Positions 45,507 through 54,644 of a DNA stretch of 64,000 nt are shown piece by piece. Positions within the stretch are counted from its first letter, which is position 1. Each line of letters begins with the position of its first letter. Location: the NCBI GenBank assembly GCA_019637645.1, contig JAHBVH010000014.1, positions 1 to 64,000 on the forward strand, in the 5' to 3' direction. The stretch comes from Caldilineaceae bacterium (GTDB lineage: Bacteria; Chloroflexota; Anaerolineae; Caldilineales; Caldilineaceae). Under the pieces are notes generated by a model that searched no databases, was not told where the DNA came from, and worked only from the letters and a program-made list of their open reading frames with translations. A program made the translations under genes and the position numbers.

Positions 45507-46532
45507 TCACTCATTCCCCCACGGGAAAGAGGGAATCGATAGGGCTCGTTCACTGGCGGGCAAGGTAATGCGCCGCCCATGTTGGGCATGGGAGAGGTGG
45601 AGGGCAAAGCCGATCTCGTTGGCGCGGCGGGCTTGGTCAATATCACAGCTTGTGTTTGTGGCTGTCGCCACGGCGTTAACCAGATCGCGCACCATGGCCG
45701 GGCCCGCGGGCCAGTCTGGGGTTGCCGGGGGAAGGTCGAGCATCTGCAAACCAGCCGTGGCGGCATCATTGCGATAGAGATAGCCATTGGCACCATCGTT
45801 GAGAATCAGCAGCCGTCCTTGGTCGCCTAGCACGTCAAAGGCAGGCCGTGGCCCCCCCGCGGCCATGACCGATAGGATCGCGCCGTTACTCAGGCCGATT
45901 TGGCCGCTGCCCGCTGGATCGAGCCGCCGCCGTGCATCGGGCGGATCGCCACTGACATCATCGACTAAGCCGCTGGCCCAGATCGGTTCTGGGTCCCCTA
46001 CGAGCATCAACGCTGTGTCGTACCAGTGGCAACCGTGGTTGATGAGATTGGGCAGGCCATAGGCGGTGATCTGTTTCACGCTGCCCACCAACTCGTTGGC
46101 AATCTGCTGGCGCAAGAATTGATAGGGCGCGTGCCAACGGCGGTCCAGGGCAAAGAGCAGGGGTACGCTTTGGGCCTGACAGGCGGCCAAGATGCGATCC
46201 CCTTCCTCCAGCGCCGTGGCGAGCGGCTTGTCGCAGAGAATGCCGCGAACGCCAGCCGCGACGGCCTGCTCGATCTGGTCGGCATGCATGGTTTGGCGAG
46301 TGGCGATACACAACAAATCGGGCTGGACCTCTTGGAGCATTTGTGCATAATCGTCGTAGGCGGGCATGTCCCCCCAGCATTGGACAAACGCGGCGCGGGT
46401 CGGCGCGCCTAGGTCAAACACCGCGACAATCTCCGTTTCGGGTACGGCGGCAAAGGCTGATGCAAAGTTGTGACCAGCCAAGGGCCGCGTTACCATGCGA
46501 TGGCAGCCAGCGATAGCGACACGGTAGCCCAT
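45507..46532 (-). CDS. Gfo/Idh/MocA family oxidoreductase
   Basis: A 341-residue protein with a nucleotide-binding region YRVAIAGCHRMVTRPLAGHN, GILCDKPLATALEEGD (DKP in place of EKP) and NLINHGCHWYDTALMLVGD for the catalytic helix. The nucleotide motif GCHRMV departs from the usual GxGxxG, so cofactor binding may differ. The ATG at 46532 is preceded by AAAGGAGC. It is the second member of the trio and the most divergent; a changed specificity is inferred. Confidence 0.8.
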   Translation of the reverse strand: MGYRVAIAGCHRMVTRPLAGHNFASAFAAVPETEIVAVFDLGAPTRAAFVQCWGDMPAYDDYAQMLQEVQPDLLCIATRQTMHADQIEQAVAAGVRGILCDKPLATALEEGDRILAACQAQSVPLLFALDRRWHAPYQFLRQQIANELVGSVKQITAYGLPNLINHGCHWYDTALMLVGDPEPIWASGLVDDVSGDPPDARRRLDPAGSGQIGLSNGAILSVMAAGGPRPAFDVLGDQGRLLILNDGANGYLYRNDAATAGLQMLDLPPATPDWPAGPAMVRDLVNAVATATNTSCDIDQARRANEIGFALHLSHAQHGRRITLPASERALSIPSFPWGNE

Positions 46533-46590
46533 GATTGATGCTCCTTTGTGTTCCCGTGCTTCTGTTGACGTTGCACAAATGACGTTAGCC

Positions 46591-46605
46591 AAACCTGTCA
46601 GGTCT
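46591..46605. repeat. Half-palindrome of the dispersed family
   Basis: AAACCTGTCAGGTCT matches one arm of the palindromes. TAGCC and GGCTA around it form a separate small stem. It lies between two Gfo/Idh/MocA genes. Confidence 0.45.
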
Positions 46606-46611
46606 GGCTAG

Positions 46612-47697
46612 CTATACCGTATACTTCGGTTGATTCGGGCCACGCTTGCGTTGCATGCGGCGGGTGCGGTGTTCGAGCGGCAGAGTTACCCGTGCCCCAC
46701 CTTTCAAGTGAGATTCAATAAAGGCAAAGAGCAGCTCCGTATTGGCATGGGAGACGCGTGCGCCACCGCGCGGTGGCTCGCCGGTGTCCAAGGAATGCAC
46801 CAGATCTTCGATCAGGCGCAAGGTGGAGCTAGCCGGTGGAACATCGGGTGTTTCGGTAAAGACCAAGCCCGTGCGTCCTTGGGGATCAATCGGCACCTTG
46901 CGGCGGATCTGCCAATCCTGGCCGTCGTTGAGCGCGGTGATCACACCATTGTCACAGATCGCTTCAAATTCAATATTGCGGGGTGTGAGCATGGCATAGG
47001 CGGTCACCCCGTTGGCAAATTTGATGATCCCTTCGCCGCGCGGATCTTCGTAGAAGGTGTCGCCTTCAAAGATTTGGTCGCCGTCGGGCAGATTGCCTTG
47101 GACCCAAAGCACGGGCTGATCATTGTTGAGGCGGCAGATGACATCCAATGTGTGGCTCGCCGTGTTAAAGAGCGTACCATTGTTGTAGACGATCAGGCTT
47201 TTGAGCGTGCCCAACTCGCCACTGTCCAAGATCTCTTTCATCTTGTCATAGGCCGGGGACCAACGGCGATTGGTGCCCATGTTGAGGGCAACCTTGTTCC
47301 GTTCGAGCGCTTCGACCATGGCATCGGCCTCGACTAAGGACGCGGAAAAAGCCTTTTCGGCATAAATGGCTTTAATGCCGTGGTTGGCGGCATAGATGAC
47401 GATTTCGGCGCGGGGTTCGGGTTGGGTCGCGACACTGACAATGTCTAGATTTTCCTTGGCGATCATCTCGCGATAGTCGGTGTATTGGGCGCTTTTGGGC
47501 ACGTTGTAGCGCAGCCCAAACTGCTCCATGACATCTTCGCGGACATCCGAACAAGCGACTAAGTCCGTCCGTTCACAGGCAAAGAAGCCAGCGGCGTGCG
47601 AATAGGGTGGCACATGTTTGGGCGCCCCCACGACTTCATTGTCGATGAATCCCCCCATGCGGCTGCAGCCAATGACCGCGGCGCGATACGTTTTCAT
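46612..47697 (-). CDS. Gfo/Idh/MocA family oxidoreductase
   Basis: A 361-residue dehydrogenase with YRAAVIGCSRMGGFIDNEVVG, HVPPYSHAAGFFACER, AIYAEKAFSASLVEADA and TLFNTASHTLDVICRL. The GCSRMGGFID block and the HVPPYSHA block are shared with the member at 44219, so these arose by duplication. A GGAAGAAA site precedes the ATG. It is the first gene of its unit and divergent from the ABC importer; the 284-bp gap between them should carry both promoters. Confidence 0.85.
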   Translation of the reverse strand: MKTYRAAVIGCSRMGGFIDNEVVGAPKHVPPYSHAAGFFACERTDLVACSDVREDVMEQFGLRYNVPKSAQYTDYREMIAKENLDIVSVATQPEPRAEIVIYAANHGIKAIYAEKAFSASLVEADAMVEALERNKVALNMGTNRRWSPAYDKMKEILDSGELGTLKSLIVYNNGTLFNTASHTLDVICRLNNDQPVLWVQGNLPDGDQIFEGDTFYEDPRGEGIIKFANGVTAYAMLTPRNIEFEAICDNGVITALNDGQDWQIRRKVPIDPQGRTGLVFTETPDVPPASSTLRLIEDLVHSLDTGEPPRGGARVSHANTELLFAFIESHLKGGARVTLPLEHRTRRMQRKRGPNQPKYTV

Positions 47698-47853
47698 GCA
47701 ATTTCTTCCTTTGTCTGTTGCGTACTTATCCTGAATTTACGGTAAATCAGCCCGATTATTCTACAGGTTTTATTGGTTTGCTACAAATGACCTTTGGGCA
47801 GCCCAGGCGGCGCTTGAGAAGCTAAAAATAAATCTTGTTCCATTTTTGGCTGT

Positions 47854-47882
47854 TTGACAATGTCGGTCAGTCATAGTATGGT
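47854..47882 (+). promoter_or_regulatory. Sigma-70-like promoter for the ABC importer
   Basis: TTGACA (47854-47859), a 17-bp spacer and TATGGT (47877-47882) lie about 100 bp before the first permease. The -35 hexamer is a perfect match and the -10 matches at 4 of 6 positions. This is the only clear promoter in the 47698-47981 divergent gap. Confidence 0.5.
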
Positions 47883-47920
47883 ATTATATGACACCTTTGA
47901 CAAGCAATAGGTACAACGTA

Positions 47921-47968
47921 TTAACTGACCACCATGTTAACTGACCACCCTGTTAACTTGCCACAATG
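47921..47968 (+). promoter_or_regulatory. Three 16-bp tandem repeats in the importer leader (possible operator)
   Basis: TTAACTGACCACCATG, TTAACTGACCACCCTG and TTAACTTGCCACAATG follow each other without gap and end 13 bp before the ATG of the first permease. They lie downstream of the predicted -10. Regular phasing suggests a cooperative regulator site or a leader RNA element. Confidence 0.5.
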
Positions 47969-47981
47969 ACGAGACGCTCGC

Positions 47982-48968
47982 ATGCTTGCATTTATTATTC
48001 GCCGCATTCTATTCATGATTCCAACCTTATTCGCGATTTCGGTAATCTCCTTTGCGATCATCGAGGCACCTCCCGGTGATTTTATGGATGCCTATGTCTC
48101 ACGGATTACCGCGCAGCAACAGGCGATTGATCCGTCTGAAGTAGAGGCATTACGGGCGCGCTATGGTTTAGGTCAACCTAGCCATGTACGGTATTTCCGG
48201 TGGGTCAGTTCGATCCTCAAAGGCGATCTGGGTCGATCATTGGAATGGAACCAACCGGTCAGCCGCTTGATCGCGGATCGGCTGCCGTGGACCTTGCTCA
48301 TCTCCCTCATCTCGTTTGTTCTAGTCTATGTGATCAGCATCCCCATTGGCCTCTATTCCGCAACTAACCAATATTCGCTCCTGGATTATCTTTTTAGTCT
48401 CATTGGCTTTATTGGGCTAGCGATCCCCAATTTCTTGCTGGCGCTGATCATTCTTTGGCTCTACTTTTTGGCAACCGGCAACGTGGCTGTAGGGCTCTTC
48501 TCCACCGAATATCAAATTGCGCCCTGGAGTGTGGGCCGTGTGATCGATCTCCTGAACCATATCTGGGTACCGGCAATTATTGTGGCGCTCGCGGGCACAG
48601 CTGGTTTGATCCGCGTCGTGCGGGCCAATCTATTAGATGAATTGCGCAAAGCCTATGTCATGGTGGCGCGCGCCAAAGGGTTACCCGAGTCGAAAGTACT
48701 CTACAAATATCCGCTCCGTACGGCGATGAACCCCATCGCTAGCACCATCGGTTGGTCTTTGCCAGGGTTGGTCAATGGCGAATTGCTGACCTCCCTGGTC
48801 TTGGGCTTGCCCACCGTTGCTCCACTCTTCGTTGGCGCGCTCATGAGCCAAGATATGTTTTTGGCCGGTAGTATTGTCCTCATTCTCAGTGCCCTAACCC
48901 TCATTGGCACCTTAATTTCCGATATTCTCTTGGCCTGGTTGGATCCGCGGATTCGCGAGGCGATTTAA
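47982..48968 (+). CDS. ABC importer permease, DppB/OppB type
   Basis: A 328-residue permease with six predicted helices, the DppB-type start LAFIIRRILFMIPTLFAISV and the EAA-loop region LLDELRKAYVMVARAKGLPE. The family forms the membrane channel for peptides, nickel, opines or, in many Chloroflexota, oligosaccharides. It is the first gene of a five-gene plus-strand operon (permease, permease, ATPase, ATPase, lipoprotein). Confidence 0.92.
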   Translation: MLAFIIRRILFMIPTLFAISVISFAIIEAPPGDFMDAYVSRITAQQQAIDPSEVEALRARYGLGQPSHVRYFRWVSSILKGDLGRSLEWNQPVSRLIADRLPWTLLISLISFVLVYVISIPIGLYSATNQYSLLDYLFSLIGFIGLAIPNFLLALIILWLYFLATGNVAVGLFSTEYQIAPWSVGRVIDLLNHIWVPAIIVALAGTAGLIRVVRANLLDELRKAYVMVARAKGLPESKVLYKYPLRTAMNPIASTIGWSLPGLVNGELLTSLVLGLPTVAPLFVGALMSQDMFLAGSIVLILSALTLIGTLISDILLAWLDPRIREAI

Positions 48969-48975
48969 GGCGGTT

Positions 48976-49112
48976 GGTCATTAGTCCTTTGTCCTTTGCT
49001 ATACCCGATCATTTCATCCCGATCAGACCAGGATCCAATGACTAATGACAAAGGACCAACGACAAAGGACCAACGACAAAGGACCAACGACAAAGGACCA
49101 ACGACAAAGGAT
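48976..49112 (+). repeat. Heptamer tandem array with an upstream inverted copy, covering a ribosome site
   Basis: From 49036 to 49112 eleven 7-mers occur (CAATGAC, TAATGAC, then AAAGGAC/CAACGAC alternating, ending AAAGGAT). At 48976-48999 the same 7-mers appear inverted (GGTCATT AGTCCTT TGTCCTT). The last unit supplies the AAAGGA ribosome site for the permease ATG at 49118. GUCCUUUGUC in the left part can pair with any of the five right-hand GACAAAGGA(C/U) copies, including that ribosome site. Confidence 0.8.
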
Positions 49113-49117
49113 TCCTG

Positions 49118-50257
49118 ATGATTGCAGATGAACAGATGTTGCGCACACAACCACAGCGTGGGCGGGCAGATGAAGACAAATTCATGGTTGCCTCGCAATG
49201 GCAGCTGATTCGTTGGAAATTTGCGCGACACCGGGTCGCGGTAGTCTCGCTCGTCATTCTGACTATTCTCTATGGGGTGGCGATCTTTGCCGAATTCTTT
49301 GCCCCCTACCCTTCCGATGCCTATGATATCGACTATGTTCTGGCACCGCCACAACAAGTGCGCTTTTTTGAAAATGGCGAATGGCAGGGGCGGCCTTTTG
49401 TCTATGGGCTGACCTCAACGCTCAATCCTAATACCTTCCGCACCACCTATGAAGTCGATCCGACCCAAAAGTATCCAATCTCCTTCTTTGTAAAGGGAGA
49501 ACCCTACAAGCTCTTTGGCTTATTGACCAGCGACCGTCATCTCTTTGGGGTCGAAGGGAGCAAGGTGATGCTCTTTGGCGCGGATGATCGGGGACGCGAT
49601 GTCCTGTCACGGGTGATCTACGGCGCGCGGATCTCGCTATCGGTTGGGTTGGTCGGCATTGCTATCAGCTCCTTGATTGGCATTGTGATCGGTGGGATCT
49701 CGGGCTATTTTGGCGGCGTAGTCGATGTGGTAATTCAGCGCATCATTGAGTTTATCCGCTCCATTCCCACGTTGCCCCTGTGGATGGCGTTGAGCGTGGC
49801 ATTGCCACCCACTTGGTCGGTGGTACAAATCTACTTTGGGATTGTGATCATTCTCTCTTTGGTGGGGTGGACAGGGTTGGCGCGCGTCGTGCGGGGGAAA
49901 TTCTTGTCGCTGCGGGAAGAAGACTTTGTCATGGCGGCAAAGCTGAATGGTGCCACGGAACGGACCATCATTTTTAAACATCTGCTGCCACTCTTCTATA
50001 GCCATGTGATCGCCTCGCTGACCCTCAGTGTCCCCAGCATGATTATTGGTGAAACCTCGCTGAGCTTTATCGGGCTGGGCTTGCAAGCGCCCGCCGTCAG
50101 TTGGGGGGTATTGCTGAAAGACTCGCAACGGATTCGGGTACTGGCCGAAGCGCCTTGGCTACTCATCCCCGCGGTCTTTGTTGTGATCGCGATTCTCTGC
50201 TTTAACTTTGTGGGGGATGGGGTGCGTGATGCTGCCGATCCCTATGCTTCTGTATAG
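49118..50257 (+). CDS. ABC importer permease, DppC/OppC type
   Basis: A 379-residue permease with the EAA-loop KFLSLREEDFVMAAKLNGATE, SLSFIGLGLQAPAVSWG near the end and six predicted helices. After the first helix it has an extracytoplasmic insertion of about 110 residues (between AEFFAPYPSD and GADDRGRDVLSR), longer than in peptide permeases and probably contacting the binding protein. Its ribosome site is in the last copy of a heptamer repeat. Confidence 0.92.
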   Translation: MIADEQMLRTQPQRGRADEDKFMVASQWQLIRWKFARHRVAVVSLVILTILYGVAIFAEFFAPYPSDAYDIDYVLAPPQQVRFFENGEWQGRPFVYGLTSTLNPNTFRTTYEVDPTQKYPISFFVKGEPYKLFGLLTSDRHLFGVEGSKVMLFGADDRGRDVLSRVIYGARISLSVGLVGIAISSLIGIVIGGISGYFGGVVDVVIQRIIEFIRSIPTLPLWMALSVALPPTWSVVQIYFGIVIILSLVGWTGLARVVRGKFLSLREEDFVMAAKLNGATERTIIFKHLLPLFYSHVIASLTLSVPSMIIGETSLSFIGLGLQAPAVSWGVLLKDSQRIRVLAEAPWLLIPAVFVVIAILCFNFVGDGVRDAADPYASV

Positions 50258-50298
50258 TGTTGATGGTTGCCAGAAAGATGATAGTACGGAAATAGGTA

Positions 50299-51294
50299 AT
50301 GAAAGATAAGCATGTTCTGCTCGACGTCAATAACTTGAGTACGCACTTCTTTTCGCGTGAAGGCATTCTCAAGGCGGTGGATGGAGTCAGCTTTACCGTG
50401 CATCGGGGCGAAACTTTGGGGATCGCGGGGGAAAGCGGCTGTGGCAAGAGCGTCATGTCCCAATCGATCTTGCGGATTGTCCCGGCCAATGGGCGGATCG
50501 TCGATGGCGAAATTTTGCTCCACCATGGGGAAGAACCAGTGGACTTGGTCAAGCTGGATTGGAAAGGCCCCCAAATGCGCGCCATTCGCGGCGGCATTAT
50601 CTCGATGGTCTTCCAAGAGCCCATGACCTCCTTTAGCATGAATTATACGATTGGCAACCAGATCATGGAGGTTATCCAGCTGCATCAAGGTGCCGATTAT
50701 AAGACGGCCCGCGAGCATACGATCGAGATCCTAGGTAAAGTGGGGTTGCCCAAGCCCGCGCAGACCATCGATGCCTATCCCTTTGCCCTGAGCGGTGGTA
50801 TGCGCCAACGCGCCATGATCGCCATGGCGTTGGCCTGTCAACCAAGCCTCTTGATTGCCGATGAACCGACCACCGCGCTGGATGTCACCATCCAGGCGCA
50901 GGTGCTTGATCTCATGAAGCATCTGCAACAAGAGTTGGGCATGGCGTTGATGGTCATTACGCATGACTTGGCCGTCATCTCTGAACTCTGTGATCGCGTG
51001 CTCATTATGTATCTGGGCATTGATGTGGAAAATGCCCCTGCCGATGAGCTGTTTCGCAACCCGAAGCATCCCTATACCATCGGCCTTTTACAATCTGTCC
51101 CCAAATTGGGGGCGGGCAAAGAGCAGACGATTGAGGCGATCCAAGGCACCGTGCCGACCCCGTACGAGCGTTCGACCGGTTGTCCTTTTCATCCCCGTTG
51201 TCCCCAATTTATCCCTGGGACCTGTGATGTGACCATGCCACCGCAAGTTGAGGTCGCACCGGAACATAAAGTGCGCTGTCATTTATATGGATAA
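50299..51294 (+). CDS. ABC importer ATPase, DppD type
   Basis: A 331-residue ATPase with Walker A GESGCGKS (about residues 45-52), signature [16 protein letters not shown], Walker [14 protein letters not shown] and the OppD/F-type C-terminal cysteine motif ([13 protein letters not shown]...C..C), which may bind an iron-sulfur cluster. It couples ATP hydrolysis to transport together with the next gene. Confidence 0.94.
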   Translation: MKDKHVLLDVNNLSTHFFSREGILKAVDGVSFTVHRGETLGIAGESGCGKSVMSQSILRIVPANGRIVDGEILLHHGEEPVDLVKLDWKGPQMRAIRGGIISMVFQEPMTSFSMNYTIGNQIMEVIQLHQGADYKTAREHTIEILGKVGLPKPAQTIDAYPFALSGGMRQRAMIAMALACQPSLLIADEPTTALDVTIQAQVLDLMKHLQQELGMALMVITHDLAVISELCDRVLIMYLGIDVENAPADELFRNPKHPYTIGLLQSVPKLGAGKEQTIEAIQGTVPTPYERSTGCPFHPRCPQFIPGTCDVTMPPQVEVAPEHKVRCHLYG

Positions 51295-51371
51295 TCATCA
51301 CGTGGCTAGCGGCTAGCGCCAACACCACAGGGCCAAATAGAGCAGCATCGTGTAACGAGGAAGAGGAGTGC

Positions 51372-52442
51372 ATGGCGGGCAACGAAACAGTCATTGAAGT
51401 CAAAGATCTACAGAAACACTTTCCCATTATCCGCGGCTTTTTCCGCCGCGAGGTGGGGAAGGTGAAAGCGGTCGATGGGGTGAGTTTTACCGTCAAACGG
51501 GGCGAAACCTTGGCGCTTGTCGGGGAAAGTGGCTGTGGCAAAACCACCACGGGCCGTTCGATTGTGCGCGCCATTGAGCCCACCGCGGGCTCGGTGCTCT
51601 TTCAGCCCACCAGCGACGCCGCCGTGGTTGACTTAACCACGCTGGCAAAAGAAGAATTGCGTCAGACGCAACGCCACTTGGGCATGATCTTCCAAGATCC
51701 CTATTCTTCGCTCAACCCGCGCATGACCATTCTGGAGATCATTGGCGAACCTTTTGTCAACCGTGGGTTGGTGACGCGCCGGCGTGAAGTGGAAGAACGA
51801 GTGGCCGAGTTGCTGCGCAATGTGCGGCTCGACCCCAGCTACATGCGTCGCTACCCCCATGCCTTTAGTGGCGGTCAGCGGCAGCGGATCGCCATTGCGC
51901 GCGCCTTGGCACTCAATCCCCCCTTTATTGTGGCTGATGAGCCAGTCTCGGCGTTAGATGTCTCGGTGCAGGCCCAGATCCTCAGCCTGCTCAAAGAGCT
52001 GCAAACAGAACGCCACCTCACCTATCTCTTTGTTGCCCATAACTTGGCCGTTGTGGAATATATTAGCGACCGCGTGGCGGTGATGTATGTGGGGCAGATT
52101 GTCGAACTAGGCGACACTGAGCGGATCTTTGCGCAGCCCAAGCATCCCTATACCGAAGCGCTCCTCTCGGCAGTGCCGACCATTGAAACGGCAGAGAATG
52201 GGCATAAACGTGAACGGATTGTCCTGGCCGGGGATGTTGCCGATCCCTCGAACCGACCAGCAGGCTGCGCCTTCCATCCCCGTTGCGCCTATGTGCAAGC
52301 GCTCTGCCGCCATGAGGAGCCGCCTTTTCTTAATGTCGCCAAAGGCGATGAAAGTCCCCATTTCGTCCGGTGCCACTTTGCCGAGACGCTTGAGCTACAG
52401 GGTGTCACCGACCTACCGAAGTCACCTATCACCCTACAGTGA
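51372..52442 (+). CDS. ABC importer ATPase, DppF type
   Basis: A 356-residue ATPase with Walker [10 protein letters not shown], signature [15 protein letters not shown], Walker [17 protein letters not shown] and the C-terminal [15 protein letters not shown] cysteine motif. A GAGGAG site precedes the ATG. It forms a heterodimer with the DppD-type ATPase. The gap before it (about 77 bp) has no other feature. Confidence 0.94.
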   Translation: MAGNETVIEVKDLQKHFPIIRGFFRREVGKVKAVDGVSFTVKRGETLALVGESGCGKTTTGRSIVRAIEPTAGSVLFQPTSDAAVVDLTTLAKEELRQTQRHLGMIFQDPYSSLNPRMTILEIIGEPFVNRGLVTRRREVEERVAELLRNVRLDPSYMRRYPHAFSGGQRQRIAIARALALNPPFIVADEPVSALDVSVQAQILSLLKELQTERHLTYLFVAHNLAVVEYISDRVAVMYVGQIVELGDTERIFAQPKHPYTEALLSAVPTIETAENGHKRERIVLAGDVADPSNRPAGCAFHPRCAYVQALCRHEEPPFLNVAKGDESPHFVRCHFAETLELQGVTDLPKSPITLQ

Positions 52443-52498
52443 GCAATGCATCTTATCGAACAATCGTTTTCATAGACAAAGTAACAGGAGCAAACAAG

Positions 52499-54583
52499 AT
52501 GAAGTCCAAATCCATCGTGTTTCATGGTTTGAGCCTTCTCATGGTACTGTCGCTCTTACTCTCGGCTTGTTCGTCGGCTGCCCCAGCCGCACCCGCGCCG
52601 AGTACAGAGGGTAGCACCGAGCAGGCCACCACCAGCACCGAAGCCGCGGCATCGAGTGGGCTTGTCCTCACCGACAAGCCCGCGGACGCTGGTGAGCGCC
52701 CCGTCCAGATGGCGGTCTACAACTCCCCAGCCGATTATGAGGCGGCCACCGGCGAAAAGATCGAAGCCTATGGCGAAGCGCCGGAATTGGCCGAGGCCGT
52801 CGCCAGCGGGGATCTCCCGCCAGTAGAAGAGCGGCTGCCCGCTGAGCCGGTGGTGGTCAAACCCGAAGAAGCCATTGGTAAATATGGTGGCATCATGCAA
52901 ATGGCGATCACAGGGCAGAACACCGTCAATAATGAGGCTGGTGGCTACTTTACCATCGAGCCACTTACCATTCATTCGCCCCAAGGCGAGATCATCCCGA
53001 ATGTCGCTACCGGCTGGGAATGGTCTGATGATTATAAAACCTTGGTCCTGCAACTGCGCCAAGGCATCAAGTGGAGCGATGGCGTGCCCTTCACGGCAGA
53101 TGACATCATGTTCTGGTGGGAAGACATTGTGCTGAACACCGAGCTGACCCCAACCCCGCACACGCTGTTAACCCGTGGCGGCGAACTGGCCGAACTGACC
53201 AAGATCGACGACTACACCATTCAGTTCTCCTTCGCCGAGCCCTATGCGCTCTTCACCACCTACCTGGGGAGCTGGGGCTTCCCCCGCGCGGATCTCACCA
53301 GCAACCCCAAGCACTATCTGACCCAATTCCATCCCAAGTATACGGATCTAGCAACGCTTGAACCGCTGATGGAAGCCGATGGCTTTGATACCTGGATCGA
53401 CTTCTTCCGCCAGAAGAACAGTGTGAACAATCCGGATCGCCCCACCATTTCGGCGTGGATTCCCCAGGAACTGCCGCCGCAACCGGTGCAAGTGCACAAG
53501 CGCAATCCCTATTACTGGAAGGTCGATAGCGCAGGCAACCAATTGCCCTACATCGGTGAACTCCGCCATACCCGCACTGCCGACACTGAAGCGACGCTCT
53601 TAAAGGTGATCGCGGGTGATTTGGACTTTGTCGGCGCGGGCAGCACCAACCTCTCCATCTTGGCCGAGAACAAAGAATCGGGTGATTACCGCTTTGCCTA
53701 TGCCGACTGGATGCCGAACGCCTTCTGTAACATCATGTTCAACTTCAATAGCCCTGATCCGGTGAAGAAGGAACTGTATAACGACGTGCGCTTCCGCCGT
53801 GCGCTCTCGGTTGCTATCAACCGTGATGAGATCATCAAGCTGATCTACAAGGGTGGCGTCTTTGCATCGCAAGTGGCACCGCTCCGTGGCGAGCCCTATC
53901 ATGGGGAATCGGAACTCTTCCAATCCTATGCCCAGTTTGATCCGGATCTGGCTAACCAATTGCTGGACGAAATCGGCCTGACCGAACGGGATGGTGAAGG
54001 CTACCGCTTAGGCCCGGATGGCAACGAATTGTTGCTGATCATCTACGCCACCACGGCCTGGCCAGCAGAAACCCCCGAAGTAATGGAAATTGTCAAAGGC
54101 CACTGGGCCAAGGTTGGCATCAAGGCGACGGTAACGCCCGAAGCGGGCGAGCTGTGGGGCACCCGCCATAACGCGGGCGAGCATGATATCTCCTCGCGCG
54201 GTGCTCACTTTGGTGGTGGTCCTGTCCACCCCACGCTCAATGGCAATACCTTTGCCCTAAGTGGTTGGCAATGGGCACCCGAGTGGGCCAAGTGGTTGGA
54301 CACCGAAGGAGCGGAAGGGGTAGAGCCGCCCGATGATGTCAAGAAGCTGCGCGAAATCCGCGAACAGATTCTGGGCGAACCGGATGAAGCCGTCCGCAAC
54401 GCGCTCATGCAAGAGGTCTTTGAAATTCACATGAACAACCTCTGGTCCATCGGGATCGTCGTCGATGATCCGCGCTTTGGTCAGATGAAGGTTGTCAAAA
54501 ATCGCCTACGCAACGTGGTAACTTGGTCGATCTCCGGCGAATGGTACCCCATGGTGCCAGCGCAGTGGTTCATTAACGAGTAA
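52499..54583 (+). CDS. ABC importer substrate-binding lipoprotein, family 5
   Basis: A 694-residue exported lipoprotein. The signal peptide ends in a lipobox LLLSAC (Cys24), followed by a Ser/Ala/Thr-rich linker. The SBP family 5 core starts around residue 130 (YGGIMQMAITGQNTVNN, ATGWEWSDDYKTLVLQLRQGIKWSDGVPF). It is longer than DppA/OppA (about 530) mainly through the N-terminal extension with PAEPVVVKPEE. The ATG at 52499 has an AGGAG site; the longer frame to 52439 overlaps the ATPase end and lacks a signal peptide. The ligand may be a sugar or polyol conjugate, given the neighbouring oxidoreductases. Confidence 0.9.
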   Translation: MKSKSIVFHGLSLLMVLSLLLSACSSAAPAAPAPSTEGSTEQATTSTEAAASSGLVLTDKPADAGERPVQMAVYNSPADYEAATGEKIEAYGEAPELAEAVASGDLPPVEERLPAEPVVVKPEEAIGKYGGIMQMAITGQNTVNNEAGGYFTIEPLTIHSPQGEIIPNVATGWEWSDDYKTLVLQLRQGIKWSDGVPFTADDIMFWWEDIVLNTELTPTPHTLLTRGGELAELTKIDDYTIQFSFAEPYALFTTYLGSWGFPRADLTSNPKHYLTQFHPKYTDLATLEPLMEADGFDTWIDFFRQKNSVNNPDRPTISAWIPQELPPQPVQVHKRNPYYWKVDSAGNQLPYIGELRHTRTADTEATLLKVIAGDLDFVGAGSTNLSILAENKESGDYRFAYADWMPNAFCNIMFNFNSPDPVKKELYNDVRFRRALSVAINRDEIIKLIYKGGVFASQVAPLRGEPYHGESELFQSYAQFDPDLANQLLDEIGLTERDGEGYRLGPDGNELLLIIYATTAWPAETPEVMEIVKGHWAKVGIKATVTPEAGELWGTRHNAGEHDISSRGAHFGGGPVHPTLNGNTFALSGWQWAPEWAKWLDTEGAEGVEPPDDVKKLREIREQILGEPDEAVRNALMQEVFEIHMNNLWSIGIVVDDPRFGQMKVVKNRLRNVVTWSISGEWYPMVPAQWFINE

Positions 54584-54595
54584 CCCTTTTTCATA

Positions 54596-54637
54596 GGGGC
54601 TAGAGACTGGAGACTTTGTTCTCCAGTCTCTAGCCCC
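54596..54637. terminator. Bidirectional terminator between convergent genes
   Basis: GGGGCTAGAGACTGGAGA and TCTCCAGTCTCTAGCCCC form a perfect 18-bp stem with a 6-nt loop between the ends of the lipoprotein gene (plus) and the CoA-transferase gene (minus). A T-run precedes it on the plus strand and follows as A's on the minus strand, so the stem is strong but the U-tract is displaced. Confidence 0.7.
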
Positions 54638-54644
54638 ACCTCTC

